Below are positions 13,601-24,605 of a DNA stretch of 64,000 nucleotides, one piece after another. The DNA is from Sweltsa coloradensis (Eukaryota; Arthropoda; Insecta; Plecoptera; Chloroperlidae). Location of the stretch: assembly GCA_024449915.1 (NCBI GenBank), contig JAMZAV010000151.1, forward strand, positions 1,116,001 to 1,180,000. The letters run 5' to 3'. The first letter of the stretch is position 1. Every line of letters begins with the position of its first letter. The notes under the pieces were generated by a model, which ran no database searches, was not told the origin of the DNA, and saw nothing but the letters and a program-made list of their open reading frames with translations. The position numbers and the translations under genes are program-made.

Positions 13601-16600
13601 AATGTGGGACAATAAGACTACTAATGATGGAAGATAAATGTGATCGAGAACCACGGGACGGGATGTTTTTGTTGTTGTTGGTTGTTCTGGTAACCTATTT
13701 GAAGATAATTACGATCTAATAAAGTTGATTGCTTTCTATGGAGATCGTGGATGGGTCCGGTGAAAAGTAAGGGGCATTCCTACAGTCCTAGCATGCTCCT
13801 AGTCCTAGGTAACGAGGCCCCACGTGTACAAGTATTAACTCAATGGTTGGCTGGATTACAACAGGAAAAAGTGAAAGCGAGCGGCCTTGACAACACTTCG
13901 TTCCGAAGACAAATGCATTTTATTATTAAACCGAAACTCCCACGAATACCACCAACCAACCTTCCATCCTCATTAAAGATGAAATGAAATTCAGCTAAGA
14001 CACGAATTGTCTGACACGTGATTGACGAATAGAATAGTGTTTTTTGTTGTTGTTTGGCCTTGTATATCCCACAAACAATTATTCTAAAAGAAGCGATACC
14101 AACGACGAAAAGGTAATAATAAATCAAAGAACTTGAAAAACTACGTTCCACCTGTCGGTATCGTGTCACCACTTTGGTCAAATTACAGGTAACATTACAA
14201 CAAATCTTCAACGGAATGTGGACGGGGGATCTACCTACAATATACAAGGTGTGTGAAAAGACTTTCCCTTTTTACAACAGGACCGCCAGACAATATAACT
14301 GTGGTTCGGGCGCAGGTTTCAATAGATGGATGCAACAAAACAACCCCAGCGAGACGTCCTTGAAGAAAATAGGTCAATGGGGCAAAAACAATCCGTCCAA
14401 ACATCAATCTAAATAACTGCCAAACGGTCCTTTCCATTTCAACAGTACCTCAATGTGATGTTATATTTTACTGTTACGACGATGTTGACAGCTTGACCAA
14501 TCCAGCAGAGACCTCAAACCAGCGGCTCGTAAACAAACAAGGTATAAATTACAGAGGTAGCAACAACAACAACAAACAAGTCAGCCGTGTGAACTTGGCC
14601 TCAATTGAGTCGCAGCCATTAGGCCTACTTTCGATGTTTCACTTTCAGTCTCGGATTCACTCAGGTGGAGCTTCGCGGTTTGCGCGCTAGGTTCGCTAGC
14701 TGGTACTAAACAACTCGACAAGACCAGTTGAGATGGCCTGCGGGCAAACTCTGCAACGGTTCGCTATTTATACCAGCACAACATCCAGTTTCAAATCAAA
14801 TTACTACCACATGAATAATGCCAATCACGGCCAAGATTTAGCACAGCATACAATGTTTTATGAAATATGCTGAAATAAATAATTTACCATTTTGTAACGT
14901 TACCCTAAAATTGAATTGACGTTTACATTTTGATGACAATGCCTCTACTAAAAATAGAAAAATATCTTGTTTAAAAATTAAGGATTCTTTAATACAACGA
15001 AATATATAAGACGCATTTTTTATATATATATATATAAACAAGTAGTATTTCTTTGAATTGCGTGCCAGAATTACCTCATAAAATCAGCCAGGTAGGTAGC
15101 CACCATGGTCAAGGCGGGGGAACACAACAGAGCTGTGTGGCTGATTCACCGAATGGCGGGAGTATTACAAACAGTTTCAAGCTGTATACAACACGATTGA
15201 AGCCCTTATAACGTCAAGGCTTCGCCTGCATGGCTCTTGACTGATCAGATAATTAAAAATGATGCGGGTCAATTCTCAATTAAGGCGACAATGGTGAGTG
15301 TGTCACAATTCCTAAGTACACAATTACAAAGCGCACTTTATGCCACGAGTCAAGAATATTAATCGGATTTCTTTATGTTCCAAGTTGAAATAAATGTGTT
15401 TATACTTTATAATGGATGGTGTAACATTAGCACAGCGTAACGCGATGGTTATTCATAGGTTAGGTAGTAAAAACACGAAATTACAACGCGATCGTGGAAA
15501 AAGAGGGGGGGGGGAGGCATGAAGGCTATTAAACACTTGCACATTAGTTGCAATGGTGTATTTTGGAGTGAGTGTCACAATACGGAACGATGTTAATCAA
15601 TACTAGTAGGTTACATAGGCGCAGACACTTGTTGCATAAAAAACTGAGATGAAGTTTGGATTTGATTAAAACCTTTTTGGCTCCATGGTTATCCAAAGTC
15701 AGATGAACTTCCTTTTTTTACTTTGGAAAGCCCTAGTGCCTAAATTACCAGCCCATTTTTTTAACTTGGTGTTTTTGTAAGAGCGAAAAATTTCCGAATA
15801 ATCTAATCCTAACTGCAGCATTATTCTGCTAATTTGTAAGTTTTAATTTTCCCCACTTTGGATATATAACCATGACACTCAAAATTACCGATCAATTTTT
15901 CTTCTATTGTTCTAGTTCAAACATAATATTGTATGTACACCACAATTTTTGTTTTTTACCTTTAGGCCTACCCCTGACAGCCCATGTGGCCCAAAGTTAC
16001 AATCAGATTCTTTTGATATGATGTTTTTATGAAAGAATCCATCCAAGTTCCAATTTGCATCTTTATTTTGTTCAACCGAATAATTCCGCAATGATTAAAT
16101 AATGTGTCCTTACTTTGGACAGCTTTGGGGCCAAAAGTTAAATTTAAATGTTTTGAAAACTATATTTAGGTACGTGAAACGATAAGGCAATTTGTAATAA
16201 GTCCACGAAATTAAACAATCACAATTTGCACGTCGTTCTTTTATTTATTAACACAATTTTGACAGCCCTGGGGCCCAAAGTAAGATTTTTTAAAGATGGT
16301 GTTTTTATGAAAGACGGAAAATTCTCAATAGACCTAAAAAAAACTCTCGTCTCAATTTGCAATTTGCTTAAATCTATATAATTTAAACTTTTCCCAACAT
16401 AAGACAGGCCAGAAGCCCAAAATTACCGTCCAATTTTTTCAAAGTGGTGTTTTAGTTCAAAATTTTCTATTTTTCTAGTTCTGTTTAACACCGTTCTTCT
16501 GCTTGATCTAGCAATTTTGATTTTCCAAAATTTTGGGAAGCCCTCCACCCAAATTTCGTCAATTTTTTGAGGAAAATAGTGAAAGAAAGAGCGGAAAATT

Positions 16601-19600
16601 TATGATTTTTCCACAAAAAAATACTAACCCATTTTGAATTAGGTCCCTAGTCTACCCCTCACTAAATTCACTGATTTCATTCAGGAAATTATGACCGGAT
16701 GACTAAATCGGGATATTGTCATCAGATAATGTTTTTTTCCAAATCAAGTACAAATTTTAAAGAAAAGTATAAAATCTCAGGGGGGCTGAGCCCCCCGTAG
16801 TCGGCGCCTATGGTAGGTTACCAAAACGATTTTGATATAATTATGTGAATACACCACAGTGCTATACATGGGCCATGCCAGGATTCGAACCTGGAAGTGG
16901 AAGGTGTTTCCCAGTCATGTAACTGAGATGCTGAGGTATTATATAGTGGTACTTAGCGATCGACGAATTGAAAAATAATTTAAAAAAACGTGTTACTTGC
17001 ATTATTTCACATAATTTTGATATGTGTTAAGAAAGGTGCGAAGTGGATGAGCGAGTACAGATCAATCAAGAGGAAGAACTGAAGGGACATGCATATACCG
17101 AATAAGAACGTCGAAAGTGTCACGAGTGTCACCTAAATCTTGAGCTTTTAATTAAGAGTGTTGACTGTTGAACGAAAATATAACCAATCTTGACAGGTGT
17201 GGATCGTTAAAACATTAATTTTGTCCCGGAACATTTAGAATTGTAATTGTTGTCTCAAGACTTACTACAAAACAAACCGTAATACCATTGAGTATGGGAC
17301 TTTTGTTTTCCCTTCCCACTGCAGCATACGCAGCATACATACACTTCATACAGGATAGCAATTTTTTGATGAGTTTCCCTTTGAAATTCTTTGGTCAACG
17401 TGTTCGACGATTATGTTGTGGAGGAAGGGAGTAAACATAATAATAAACGTTTGGCAATGCCATCGTTGTAAGAACGCATACACCATGGTGTGTGAGGAGT
17501 TTTAGTTGGAAGTTTTTCCTTCTTGGTGTGTAAAAGAAAACCCCACTCGAGCATAAAACAACACACATTTCTCGTGCCTCTAGAAGAGGAAATGCCACGG
17601 GAGGCCCCGCTTGGGGGGCTAGAGCCTCCTCCGCCACTGTAACACGCGTGACAGATGAGAGCGCGCAGTGAGTTCATGTCAGCGAGGACGCCGCGCGTTC
17701 CGTGCGTCGCGCACCAACACTTCCGTTCGTCCGTTAGCGTTCTACTGGTAAAAAAAAAAAAAACTATTTGCCATGCGACGGTATAAGACGTTGTTTGCAA
17801 TATCGTCATTTTTCCGGACACTGTTCGCGGTGAGGGTTGGTAAAACTTACTTGGGGTCTAAGAAAATGATTTGGACAGTTTGAAAGGAAAGCACGATGGC
17901 CGAATAAAAAAAGATCTATTTCTAGCAATGACTTTAATGAAAATTTAATAAACTTTAGTCAGGATTGTCCACGGCTGAAGTCGAACCAACGATAAGTAGA
18001 ACTGAAAGCTTGGGGCAAGTTATTTTTGAAAACTGTATTCTAGCGAATGAACTACGGCGTATGCCTAAAGCTAGATTATTCAAAATGGCTGCCTACTAAG
18101 CTCCAAGATCAGGCGGGTCATGGATTGCACACACTCAATCACAAAAAAGAATAACAATTCGGGCTTGCATCTGGTGTCTATTTTGAAACATACAAACTAA
18201 AGAAATGATACTGACTGAATGGAATGACTGCTAGATATTATTCCAGTATCTTTCATGGTATCTTTGGACTGCGGTGCATTGCGCGCACATGGTATATTGA
18301 AGTCACGATATCAGAGGCAAGGAGGGTATTCGAGACGACTAATGCTTGATCTCGGAAGTACCAACCCATGAAACGTTTTACCCACCTTAGGTCTCAACTT
18401 ACGTTCATTTCTAGTGAAATACTAATAAAAAACAGAAATCTTGTTGGTCAAGCTAGGCATTGAAGTAATAGCAATTAAAACACGAAACGCGCACTGGAGT
18501 GAAAAGATTGTACTAAATGTCCATTGATCGGCATCAGAACCAGAGAAAGTGTTTCGTTTTCAATCTCGATTTTTTTTGTCACTTTCAGTTTCGTTCGTTT
18601 CGTTTCGTAATGCTGTATTCTTGACACACTAACATTGACCTACTTTAGGGTTGCATCAAATATCTCTCTGTCGGTGTTGACAATGATTGATCCACCCACT
18701 CGGTTACGCCACTGGCTCGTCTGATCACTGATTGGCTGACTGACTCATCAGTCATCACTGACCCAGTCCACTCAGGTCTAGCTGATTGGCTGACTGACTC
18801 ATCAGTCATCACTGACCCAGTCCACTCAGGTCTATTGTTTACAGATTATTTCGGGATGCGATCTCAGCATTGGGCTGCTTAGTGCATTTTACGAAAAAAT
18901 TTAATAATACACGGTTGGTTGCCACAAAATCCCTGAAATGCATTTCCCTGACCATCTTCCTCAATTTACACGACCCCAACGGCTAGACGAGACGGAAAAG
19001 TGAATACTGACTGCTGTCCACAAGGGATTTACTTTTTATTTTTATAGTGGACGTATTACCGAGATTACCTTTATGCCTACAGGCTACACCTATATACTAG
19101 AATGTAATTTTATCATTTCAAGAATTTTAACACTTGCCTGGACTTGGTTCACAGAACAATAACGAGTCATCATTGCCTACTCGCCAACCACTCAAAGCAA
19201 GACACAAATCATTAATGATTCAACCATTCAGTAATGTATTATTACATTTTAATGTATATTGTAATTAACTTATTACCAGTTGGACTTGTACGTTTCCTGT
19301 AAACCGTGGCGATATAGAAGTATGACGTCAAACTTCGAATACATTAGATAAAGAATCCAACCTAGCGGATATAATTTTCCACAGTTGGGTGAATTCACGT
19401 CAATTTTTCTAGTCGCCAGTGGATAACACATGCACACTGGCAACACTGTCTGGGTTACGTAAGTGTTGGCGTTGTTGGGTCTAGCGTGGGAACGCCTATT
19501 TACTGGGATAGTACGAAAACAAGACGGCGTTGCCGGTTCGTCTCTGGATCCGCAACCGTGCCCGTGTGTTGCGCATTACTCTACCAACTTACCGCAATGA

Positions 19601-20975
19601 CTTGGCTTGAATTACGAGCAAAGTAGACAGACTATAGTCTGCATGGCAGAGGCTGTTCTAAGAGTGTAGAACGTAGAGGAAAAAAATCTTGCCCCTCTCG
19701 CACAAAACACGAAATTTATAGTGTTTTAGGCACCTTGAAAAACTAATAAATAAAATGAATAAAAAATAAGATAAATCATGTTTACGACATTCAACATATT
19801 TTTTGAAAAAATTGTGAACCCAACCATCGAAGCCTTCTTTAATCAAATGACCGAACAAAACAAGCAAATTCAAACATGACATTTAGGGGAGGTTTTTGTC
19901 AGTGTTAGGAAATGATTTTAAAACAATTCAGAATGCACGTTTATCCACTGTTATTCGACGGGAGGAAAATTTTGTATCTTGTATTGTTCAATAATCCCTT
20001 CCCTATCTCCCCCCTACACACTATGCATAGAAACAAACGAAAGAGTGGGTATAACAATGATTTGAGGTGACGGAAAACAACTATTACAAATGAGTTTGGG
20101 GAGTCCAGTCAGCTTCCTGTTCGAAAGAAACAAACCAATCACCTTGTGTAGTGAGTGTGCTAGGCTAACTAGTCAGGTTCAAGGGAGTGTGGAGTGGAGT
20201 GCAGTGTGAATCACTCTTACCTTGAGGTCCTTGAAGAACACGGAATTCCGCGCCCAGTCAACTTGTGAGAATAGATTCTGGTCCAGCACTTTACACATTA
20301 GTTCAAATAGGTCCACTTCACACTGATTGTACGTTTGGTTTTGCAGAAGGCTATATAACGAGTTCTGCCACTCCCGATCGTCCACTGATTGTACAAAGTC
20401 TCTGATCATCGGCGACATCTTGGCCGTCGTCGAACCCGTCGTTGTACCGGCGCCCGCACTCGTCGCCGACGCACCCGGTAGGACGCCGTCGAAGTGGAAC
20501 GCTTTCGGTGATAAGGAGTGCGGCGATGGTGTCGTGGAGTTGGCGTTCCCCCAGAGTTTCTGCTCCCCGGAGCCGAGGACGATGCCGGAGTTGGACCCTC
20601 CCCCCGCGTTGGACACGATCTGCAGGGTCTGCTGGCCGCTGGACGACGACGCCGCCGAGGAGATGACGATGCCCGACGCCTGGCCGAGGGCGACGGCGAT
20701 TGGGCTCGGCGACGAGTCGGGTGACGACGTCAGCGAGGAGACTTGGGGGATCTGGATCTCCTGTTTGATGTGGAGGTTGGCGAAGGGCGAGATGCCCGCC
20801 TGGCCGGACTGGCCGCCGTAGCTGAGGGTGATGCCGTCGCCCAGGGCGTTGTGGCCGCGCAGCGTCTGGACCGCGATCTGTCGTTGTCGCATCATCTGGA
20901 GCTTGCGGGCCCGGTCGCGCTTGTACATGGGCCCGAACTTGTTCCTTCCGCCTCTCATTCGGTCCGCTCGTACGG
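1530..20975 (-). CDS. ftz-f1: Nuclear receptor NR5A / FTZ-F1, 3' part (four exons, partial)
   Basis: This span joins 20975-20221, 5292-5034, 2522-2422 and 1676-1530 on the minus strand, about 420 codons plus TAG. All introns are GT-AG and the phases agree: 0 after exon 20221, +1 after 5034, 0 after 2422. In order the product has the FTZ-F1 box, a Ser/Gly/Ala-rich hinge, a full NR5A ligand-binding domain and the AF-2 helix LLMEMLHA before the terminal AKRK. Known of the family: FTZ-F1 is a nuclear receptor that binds YCAAGGYCR sites as a monomer; in insects it is a Fushi tarazu cofactor and an ecdysone-pulse competence factor in moulting. The zinc-finger exons are missing here, so the 5' part should lie beyond base 64000. 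Identity is very secure; arthropod origin is inferred from hinge motifs. The NR5B (Hr39-like) alternative is less likely because the FTZ-F1 box and LBD match FTZ-F1 almost continuously. Confidence 0.95.
1677..2421 (-). other. FTZ-F1 intron (745 bp)
   Basis: GT-AG intron between the last two coding exons, donor gtgagctc and acceptor ccatccacag. AT-rich, with no other feature recognised. Confidence 0.92.
2422..2522 (-). CDS. ftz-f1: FTZ-F1 exon: LBD helices 9-10 region
   Basis: This 101-base exon lies between acceptor tgtttcag and donor gtgagctc. The first two bases complete Asp, followed by 33 codons reading VRGIVNRKCVQEGFEQVQQA and LLDYTVTSYPQVQ. These match the dimerisation-surface helices of the NR5A LBD. 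It is too short to stand out by length alone; it is supported by family similarity, exact phase fit with both neighbours and canonical splice sites. Confidence 0.95.
2523..5033 (-). other. FTZ-F1 intron (2.5 kb)
   Basis: GT-AG intron. It contains a G-rich patch at 3133-3174, a tRNA T-arm-like segment near 2925-2955, a 15-base C run at 4401-4415 and a GC-rich patch near 3885-3990. The 21-mer at 3231-3251 recurs exactly at 19432-19452. No coding sequence recognised. Confidence 0.9.
5034..5292 (-). CDS. ftz-f1: FTZ-F1 exon: central ligand-binding domain
   Basis: Acceptor accaacag precedes GTGGACGACCAG, so the exon starts in phase 0 at 5292. It contributes 86 whole codons plus one base (G) before the donor gtcagtca. 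VDDQMKLLQHSWSDMLVLDH is the nuclear-receptor LBD signature of helices 3-5. GQKFDLLCLGLLGVPTLADH and LQDLKFDVSDYICVKFLLLL cover helices 6-9. The reading frame stays open past the donor for a few codons; that extension is intron, because the next exon begins with AT to complete the Asp codon in LNP-D-VRG, as in known FTZ-F1 proteins. Confidence 0.96.
6160..7177. mobile_element. Non-autonomous hAT-like DNA transposon, complete ends and TSD
   Basis: The ends are perfect 12-bp inverted repeats, CAGTGGCGTAGC at 6160-6171 and its reverse complement at 7166-7177. Both sides are flanked by the identical 8-bp duplication CCTAGTTA (6152-6159 and 7178-7185). An 8-bp duplication with CA..TG ends is typical of the hAT superfamily. 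The subterminal regions are GC-rich with hairpins (ggggcgaagcccc near 6218) and a short direct repeat of ggccccagtcaggcca at 7090-7128; the interior is AT-rich. No transposase frame is present at about 1.0 kb, so it would need a transposase supplied in trans. Confidence 0.85.
7257..7340 (-). repeat. tRNA-like segment (possible SINE head)
   Basis: On the minus strand a T-arm-like GGGTTCGATTCCTGCC resembles the Pol III B box. The upstream half does not fold into an obvious full cloverleaf, so a tRNA-derived repeat is more likely than a functional tRNA gene. It lies just outside the hAT-like element ending at 7177. Confidence 0.35.
9070..9147 (+). repeat. Two tandem copies of a 39-bp unit
   Basis: The 39-bp unit starting gacgccgacccgatcaacgg is repeated exactly, beginning at 9070 and 9109. 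The period is a multiple of three and lies in an 80-codon open frame (8983-9225), where it reads DADPINGSSESDS twice. The frame has no recognisable domain and lies antisense in an FTZ-F1 intron, so I do not call it a gene. Confidence 0.8.
9828..9945 (+). repeat. Dispersed repeat, copy 1 of 2
   Basis: Shares a series of blocks with 63292-63405, including ccccgacgcaa, taaccaaccaaagat and agtggtatggacagtgcga in the same order. It is a diverged interspersed repeat of unknown class with no coding capacity here. Confidence 0.65.
12115..12450 (+). mobile_element. MITE family, copy A
   Basis: About 335 bp sharing a continuous core with three other loci (29725, 33577 and 39919). Core landmarks are tgtggaaatatagggctctg, actccaaaattgactatatt and a right end gccgagcgaatggctatttgc at 12411-12431. 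The left end cggccgactgacatcacagg begins near 12127 and lacks the outer part of the inverted repeat seen in copies C and D. No protein is encoded. Confidence 0.75.
15021..15037. repeat. (TA)n microsatellite
   Basis: Short run of alternating T and A. Confidence 0.7.
15614..16812. mobile_element. Second hAT-like non-autonomous DNA transposon, with TSD
   Basis: Terminal inverted repeats CATAGGCGCAGAC (15614-15626) and GTCGGCGCCTATG (16800-16812) match at 12 of 13 positions. The 8-bp duplication GTAGGTTA flanks both sides (15606-15613 and 16813-16820). The right end carries a hairpin, ggggggctgagcccccc, near 16780. The interior repeatedly contains variants of 'agccc..gg..ccaaaatta' about every 110-120 bp, suggesting an old internal tandem structure. 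There is no transposase frame. The ends differ from those of the 6160 element, so it belongs to a different family of the same superfamily. Confidence 0.82.
16868..16945 (-). repeat. tRNA-like segment with a perfect T-arm (SINE head?)
   Basis: On the minus strand the sequence CCAGGTTCGAATCCTGG gives a perfect 5-bp T-stem with the 7-base loop TTCGAAT. Upstream, CATCTCAGTTACATGAC resembles a D-arm/A-box. A matching acceptor stem is not evident, so I favour a tRNA-derived SINE or tRNA pseudogene over an active gene. Confidence 0.45.
18729..18836 (+). repeat. 54-bp tandem duplication
   Basis: The segment starting tgattggctgactgactcat at 18729 is repeated at 18783 with no visible difference over about 52 bases. 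Each copy contains the palindromic core tgactcatcagtca-like motif. The identity implies a recent duplication. Confidence 0.85.
20221..20975 (-). CDS. ftz-f1: FTZ-F1 exon: FTZ-F1 box, hinge and start of LBD
   Basis: The acceptor ttgttacag precedes base 20975 and the donor gtaagagt follows base 20221. The exon opens with two bases completing a split Ala codon (G|CC), then 251 codons. Residues 1-32 (numbered from the first whole codon) form the FTZ-F1 box, beginning VRADRMRGGRNKFGP and running into a basic helix. IKQE at residues 69-72 fits the SUMO consensus, and residues 84-91 (SPDSSPSP) are a likely phosphorylation patch. Residues 100-186 are low-complexity Ser/Gly/Thr/Ala and GC-rich, unlike the AT-rich introns. 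The LBD starts near residue 187; SVDDREWQNSLYSLLQNQ and ELMCKVLDQNLFSQVDWAR are hallmark NR5A helices. An in-frame ATG at 21084 lies in the intron and would only apply to a retained-intron transcript. Confidence 0.95.
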
Positions 20976-21804
20976 CTGTAACAAGAAACACACGTGGGTT
21001 AGACACTGGATTATCTCCTGGCCAGGTGAGAGGATCACAAGGTGGCCGTGACCCAGTGATCGGCACGCTTGCTCGCTCGTTCATTACGTCACTCCGTCAC
21101 GTCTTCGTTTCATCGGGGCCTCCAGTCACCTACCGGCGCACCGAGCACCGGCTGCATGCAGAGTTATGTACACTACACACTCATGCCGTGATACGCTCCG
21201 CACACAGACGAGTCTATACTCTCATGCTGGGAGTGTCACCCACCACTCTCCAAGACAAATATCAATTATTGGGAAATTACTTAGAAATACGGTTCAACTA
21301 TCAACAATAACATTTACCTAACTAAACGTTTAAACTTATTATATATTTTCTTGGAACAAACGCAGGACATATTGCGTTCTCGGCACTGGGTCAGCACTCA
21401 GCAGCACAGCATTACACCTATGTGAATAGGTCTATTCCATTACATTACATTACATAGGCCTATTATCGCGTGAACGCGACAGAGCAATTTGAATAAGTTA
21501 AAGTGTGGGCATTAGAATCTTTTTATACGCAGTGAAACGACGCAACGCGCAACAAGTGTCGGACCGGGTATGGCGCTTTCGCATGCATGCCAATACAGTC
21601 AATGGAACCAATGCATCTGGCAATGTGAACAAGCGCAAAATGACTGTTGATAACATGTGCGAGTAATCAAGGATGAAGACACCCGAGTAAAAAAGTCAAT
21701 TCTCTAAAATATAATAAATAACATTTATGTTATCGCGATACATAAAACTTAACTTATTTTAATTATTTTTTCCATTTCTAATTTCGCGAAGAAAGTACAA
21801 TAGC
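20976..21804 (-). other. Intron upstream of the hinge exon; no gene seen
   Basis: Starts with the FTZ-F1 acceptor polypyrimidine tract (minus strand). The open frame continuing through the acceptor to an ATG at 21084 has intronic character. A small ttaca repeat precedes TAGGCCTA at 21455. No zinc-finger exon is visible. Confidence 0.6.
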
Positions 21805-22568
21805 ACTAGGAAAACGCTTAAGTCCCGCCGCGTTGATGGATGAGCGTAATTTTTTTTAAACGAAAAAAGCGTAAAATTGTGATTTTTTTAATAGATCATT
21901 TTCGATTACGCTCAAATTTTACACGAATATAATAACTCATAAAATTAAAGTTCGTGAAAAAATATTACAATCGGATAAAGCATGTAGGTTTATTCGTCGA
22001 GAAATGTTAAAATTTGAACAAAAATCGTAAATTGCGATTCATGAGAAATGATTTCGATGCGCTCAAATTTCACACGAATATTAATATAAAATTAAGGTCT
22101 TGAAAAAATCATTACAATGGGATAAGCCTATTAGGTGTTAAGGACGAAGAATGTTTTAAAAATTAAAATCGTAAGATTGCGATTTTCATAAGAAATAATT
22201 CGATGCGCTAAAATTGTACACGAATTATTAATTCACTAAAATTAAGGTTATGTGAAAACATTCATTACAATCGGATAATACATGTAGATGTTAACATCGA
22301 AGAATTTTTTTAAAATCGAAAAAAAAATCGTTGATAAAATTGCGAGTTTCATGAGAAATAATTTTTTGATCGATTTCCCCGGTAACAGTTCGTTCAGAGA
22401 TTTCACAACTCCATAAAATTACGCAATTGGAGTATGGTTTAGCCGAATGTCCGATACATAAAAATACAAATTAGAAAAAAAAAAAAAAAAAAAAACCATT
22501 CCGATTTTTTTTCTCCAGTGTAGTGGAATGGAATCTTCGCTTGCTCGCTACGCACGTACGCTCATCCA
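21805..22568. mobile_element. Repeat element with conserved ends and internal ~150-bp tandem array
   Basis: Begins actaggaaaacgcttaag with gatggatgagcg, and ends cgcttgctcgctacgcacgt plus acgctcatcc. The interior has three diverged tandem units anchored on cgctcaaatttt-like motifs at 21909, 22060 and 22206, a period of about 150 bp. A run of more than 15 A residues lies at 22476-22495. Both ends and the non-array segment (catgagaaat...tcgat...cagag) match the element at 56464-57412. There is no coding frame. Confidence 0.7.
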
Positions 22569-23639
22569 CAAAAACAAAAACAAAAAACGCACATTTGTTA
22601 CATTTCAATAGATTTCTACCTCAATCTTATAAAGCATATGTGATTGAAATAAGCAGTTAGTCCGTGTGCAGAATATGGTTAGTCTAAAAAAAAATACGTA
22701 ACAATTTCCCATACTAAATGCATAGAGATAGACTTCCTCTCCAAATTAGCCTCGAGCCCTAGACAGAGCTACAGACAGCTAATTGGAATGTTGCTTGTAA
22801 TCTCCGGCTACAGATTTGACAAGCTACATACTATTATTTGATTGTTAGATAGTCGCCAGTGGCGGCCACGGTTGAAATCCCCGCCAACCGCCTGTCATGC
22901 ATCTAACCGCAGTCATTGTTGAGAAACTCGCGATGCTGACCATTTCTCAAGGATCTATGTTAATCCTTGCTCCAATTCTCAATTCAGATTATATTAGCAC
23001 CTAATTTTAGCCTCGTTGGACTCCGTGTTAGAGCTCGATATAGGAAGCTGAGTGCTCGGCGCCAAAACACATTATTCATAGTCAACAACTGAATAAATGC
23101 AACGAACCACTAACACCGACAGTGGTTTATAAATCATTGGAATCGTTAAAAGGCTCCGATAAGACGTTGCTTTTGGGAGGCAACCAGAATTAAGTGGGTT
23201 GTTGACAACGGTATACAAAAATAAAAAATCTACTAAACGCACTGAAGGAGAATGGGGATTTTAGTCATATAATATTACATGATCTATTCTGTCATCATCG
23301 TGATTAATGTTAGTGAAAATGTTGTGGAACAAAATTAATAAAAAAAAAATACAAAAAATAAATTAACAAATTGATGTAACAGATTTACTGTATTTAAAAA
23401 CAACTAGGCCTATGATACATTATGTAAAATCATATCCAAATTCCCCTAATCTTTTAGAGTTGGCAATAAATGAAAACTAACAAGTGTACTCAATCGAAAT
23501 GTGATGTAAATTAATAATTTTCAACGGCTTTAAAGTTTTTTTTTTGATTTTGGTATATTAAACAATTATAAACCAAAAAACCAACTTAATCCCGCGATTG
23601 GAAATTGTGCATTATATATAAATAAGTGAGCCTCCGTGA
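22569..23639. other. Non-coding stretch; nothing recognised
   Basis: AT-rich sequence with no convincing exon, structured RNA or repeat boundary. TAGGCCTA occurs at 23405. Confidence 0.5.
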
Positions 23640-24320
23640 CTGCCAAGTTGTGGGAGTGACGTCACAACTGAAGGACACGTGGATCACGACTCCGAAGACC
23701 CCCACCCCGCGCAACCCCAAAACCGGAGTGGGTCAAGGTCCCCTCAACGACAACACTTATTTCGACTAATTCGTAGCATAGGTCGCAAGTTGGAAAACCT
23801 GTTTTCTTCTATCCGTCGTGATTTTCACTTATCGTCTCAAATAGCAAAATGACAATAAACGACAACAAAATCTTTCCATGAGATGCCATGCTCTACATAC
23901 ATACCAATTGTTTAAACTGGTACTTGAGATCCCATCCCGGCATTCAAACCTTGGAAAACCTTTCAGCCAGGATTGTCAGTGCCGGGAATCGAACAGTTTA
24001 CAAACATCGGACAGCCCTGGTTGGAATCACGAATAAATTCACCGACTACATTGGAGGAGTCAACAAACTCGCATATTGCATCCTTGCTGGCTGACACTTT
24101 TAGTTTTAGCAGTGTATCGTCCATGTGGCGTGACGTCACGTGTGGCCCCTCCCCCTCCCACGCAGACGACCTTGCAAGTTCCGCGACCCGCCACCCCTAC
24201 ACACATGTGGTGTGAGACAGGGGTGCCACGCCCCTACCCCCGCCCCGCATACCAGAGATCGCACGTGCTACACGAGAGACCACGTGGTCGTCTGTCTCAT
24301 ATGAGTCATGAACCAACCAC
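23640..24320. promoter_or_regulatory. GC-rich block with two CRE palindromes (candidate regulatory region)
   Basis: GC content rises visibly against the AT-rich surroundings, in two patches (23640-23750 and 24110-24320). TGACGTCA, the CREB/ATF-type site, occurs at 23657-23664 and 24131-24138; the second overlaps the E-box CACGTG at 24136-24141. It lies 2.7-3.3 kb upstream of the hinge exon in FTZ-F1 orientation. It could be an internal promoter or enhancer, but nothing shows a transcription start, and it could equally be a CG-rich repeat. Confidence 0.3.
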
Positions 24321-24605
24321 GCGTCTTTGATCACACACTGGACGGTGAGAGCATAGAGATTTGTGTGTAGAGCAGAGAACTCTGGATCAAAGATATAGGA
24401 ATAATTGAACCACTAATTATTTTTTCAGACGCTTGACTGATTAAAATGATCTTCAAATCAAATAACGGTATAGGCAATGATTGATTTATTTTATTGATTT
24501 GTGTTGCTTATCGTCTCTTTATTGCTATTCGGGACGAGGGCGGGGGCGATGAGTGGTGATAGCTATAACTAGGGTGATGGACAATTACTAACAAGTAAAA
24601 ACCCA

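Larger units (their letters stand above)
5293..20220 (-). other. FTZ-F1 intron (14.9 kb)
   Basis: Large GT-AG intron splitting the LBD (donor gtaagagt at 20220, acceptor accaacag at 5293). It holds the hAT-like elements at 6160 and 15614, a MITE copy at 12115, tandem duplications at 9070 and 18729, and tRNA-like segments. The remaining stretches (5293-6150, 7340-9060, 9946-12114, 12451-15605, 16946-18728 and 18837-20220) show only scattered short open frames with no recognisable protein. Confidence 0.9.

Noticed and set aside
16868..16945. Functional tRNA gene
   Set aside because: The T-arm is perfect but no acceptor stem pairing could be found; a tRNA-derived repeat fits better.
17411..17821. 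136-codon minus-strand open frame in the 14.9 kb intron
   Set aside because: Composition is explained by a GC-rich patch; no recognisable domain or splice pattern.
20976..21084. In-frame ATG upstream of the hinge exon giving a 301-residue protein
   Set aside because: The extra residues are read from intron: a clear acceptor (ttgttacag) sits at 20976 and the family's conserved Ala is completed by the splice.
20327..21310. Long plus-strand open frames over the hinge exon (up to 164 codons)
   Set aside because: They are antisense shadows of the GC-rich Ser/Gly/Ala hinge coding sequence.
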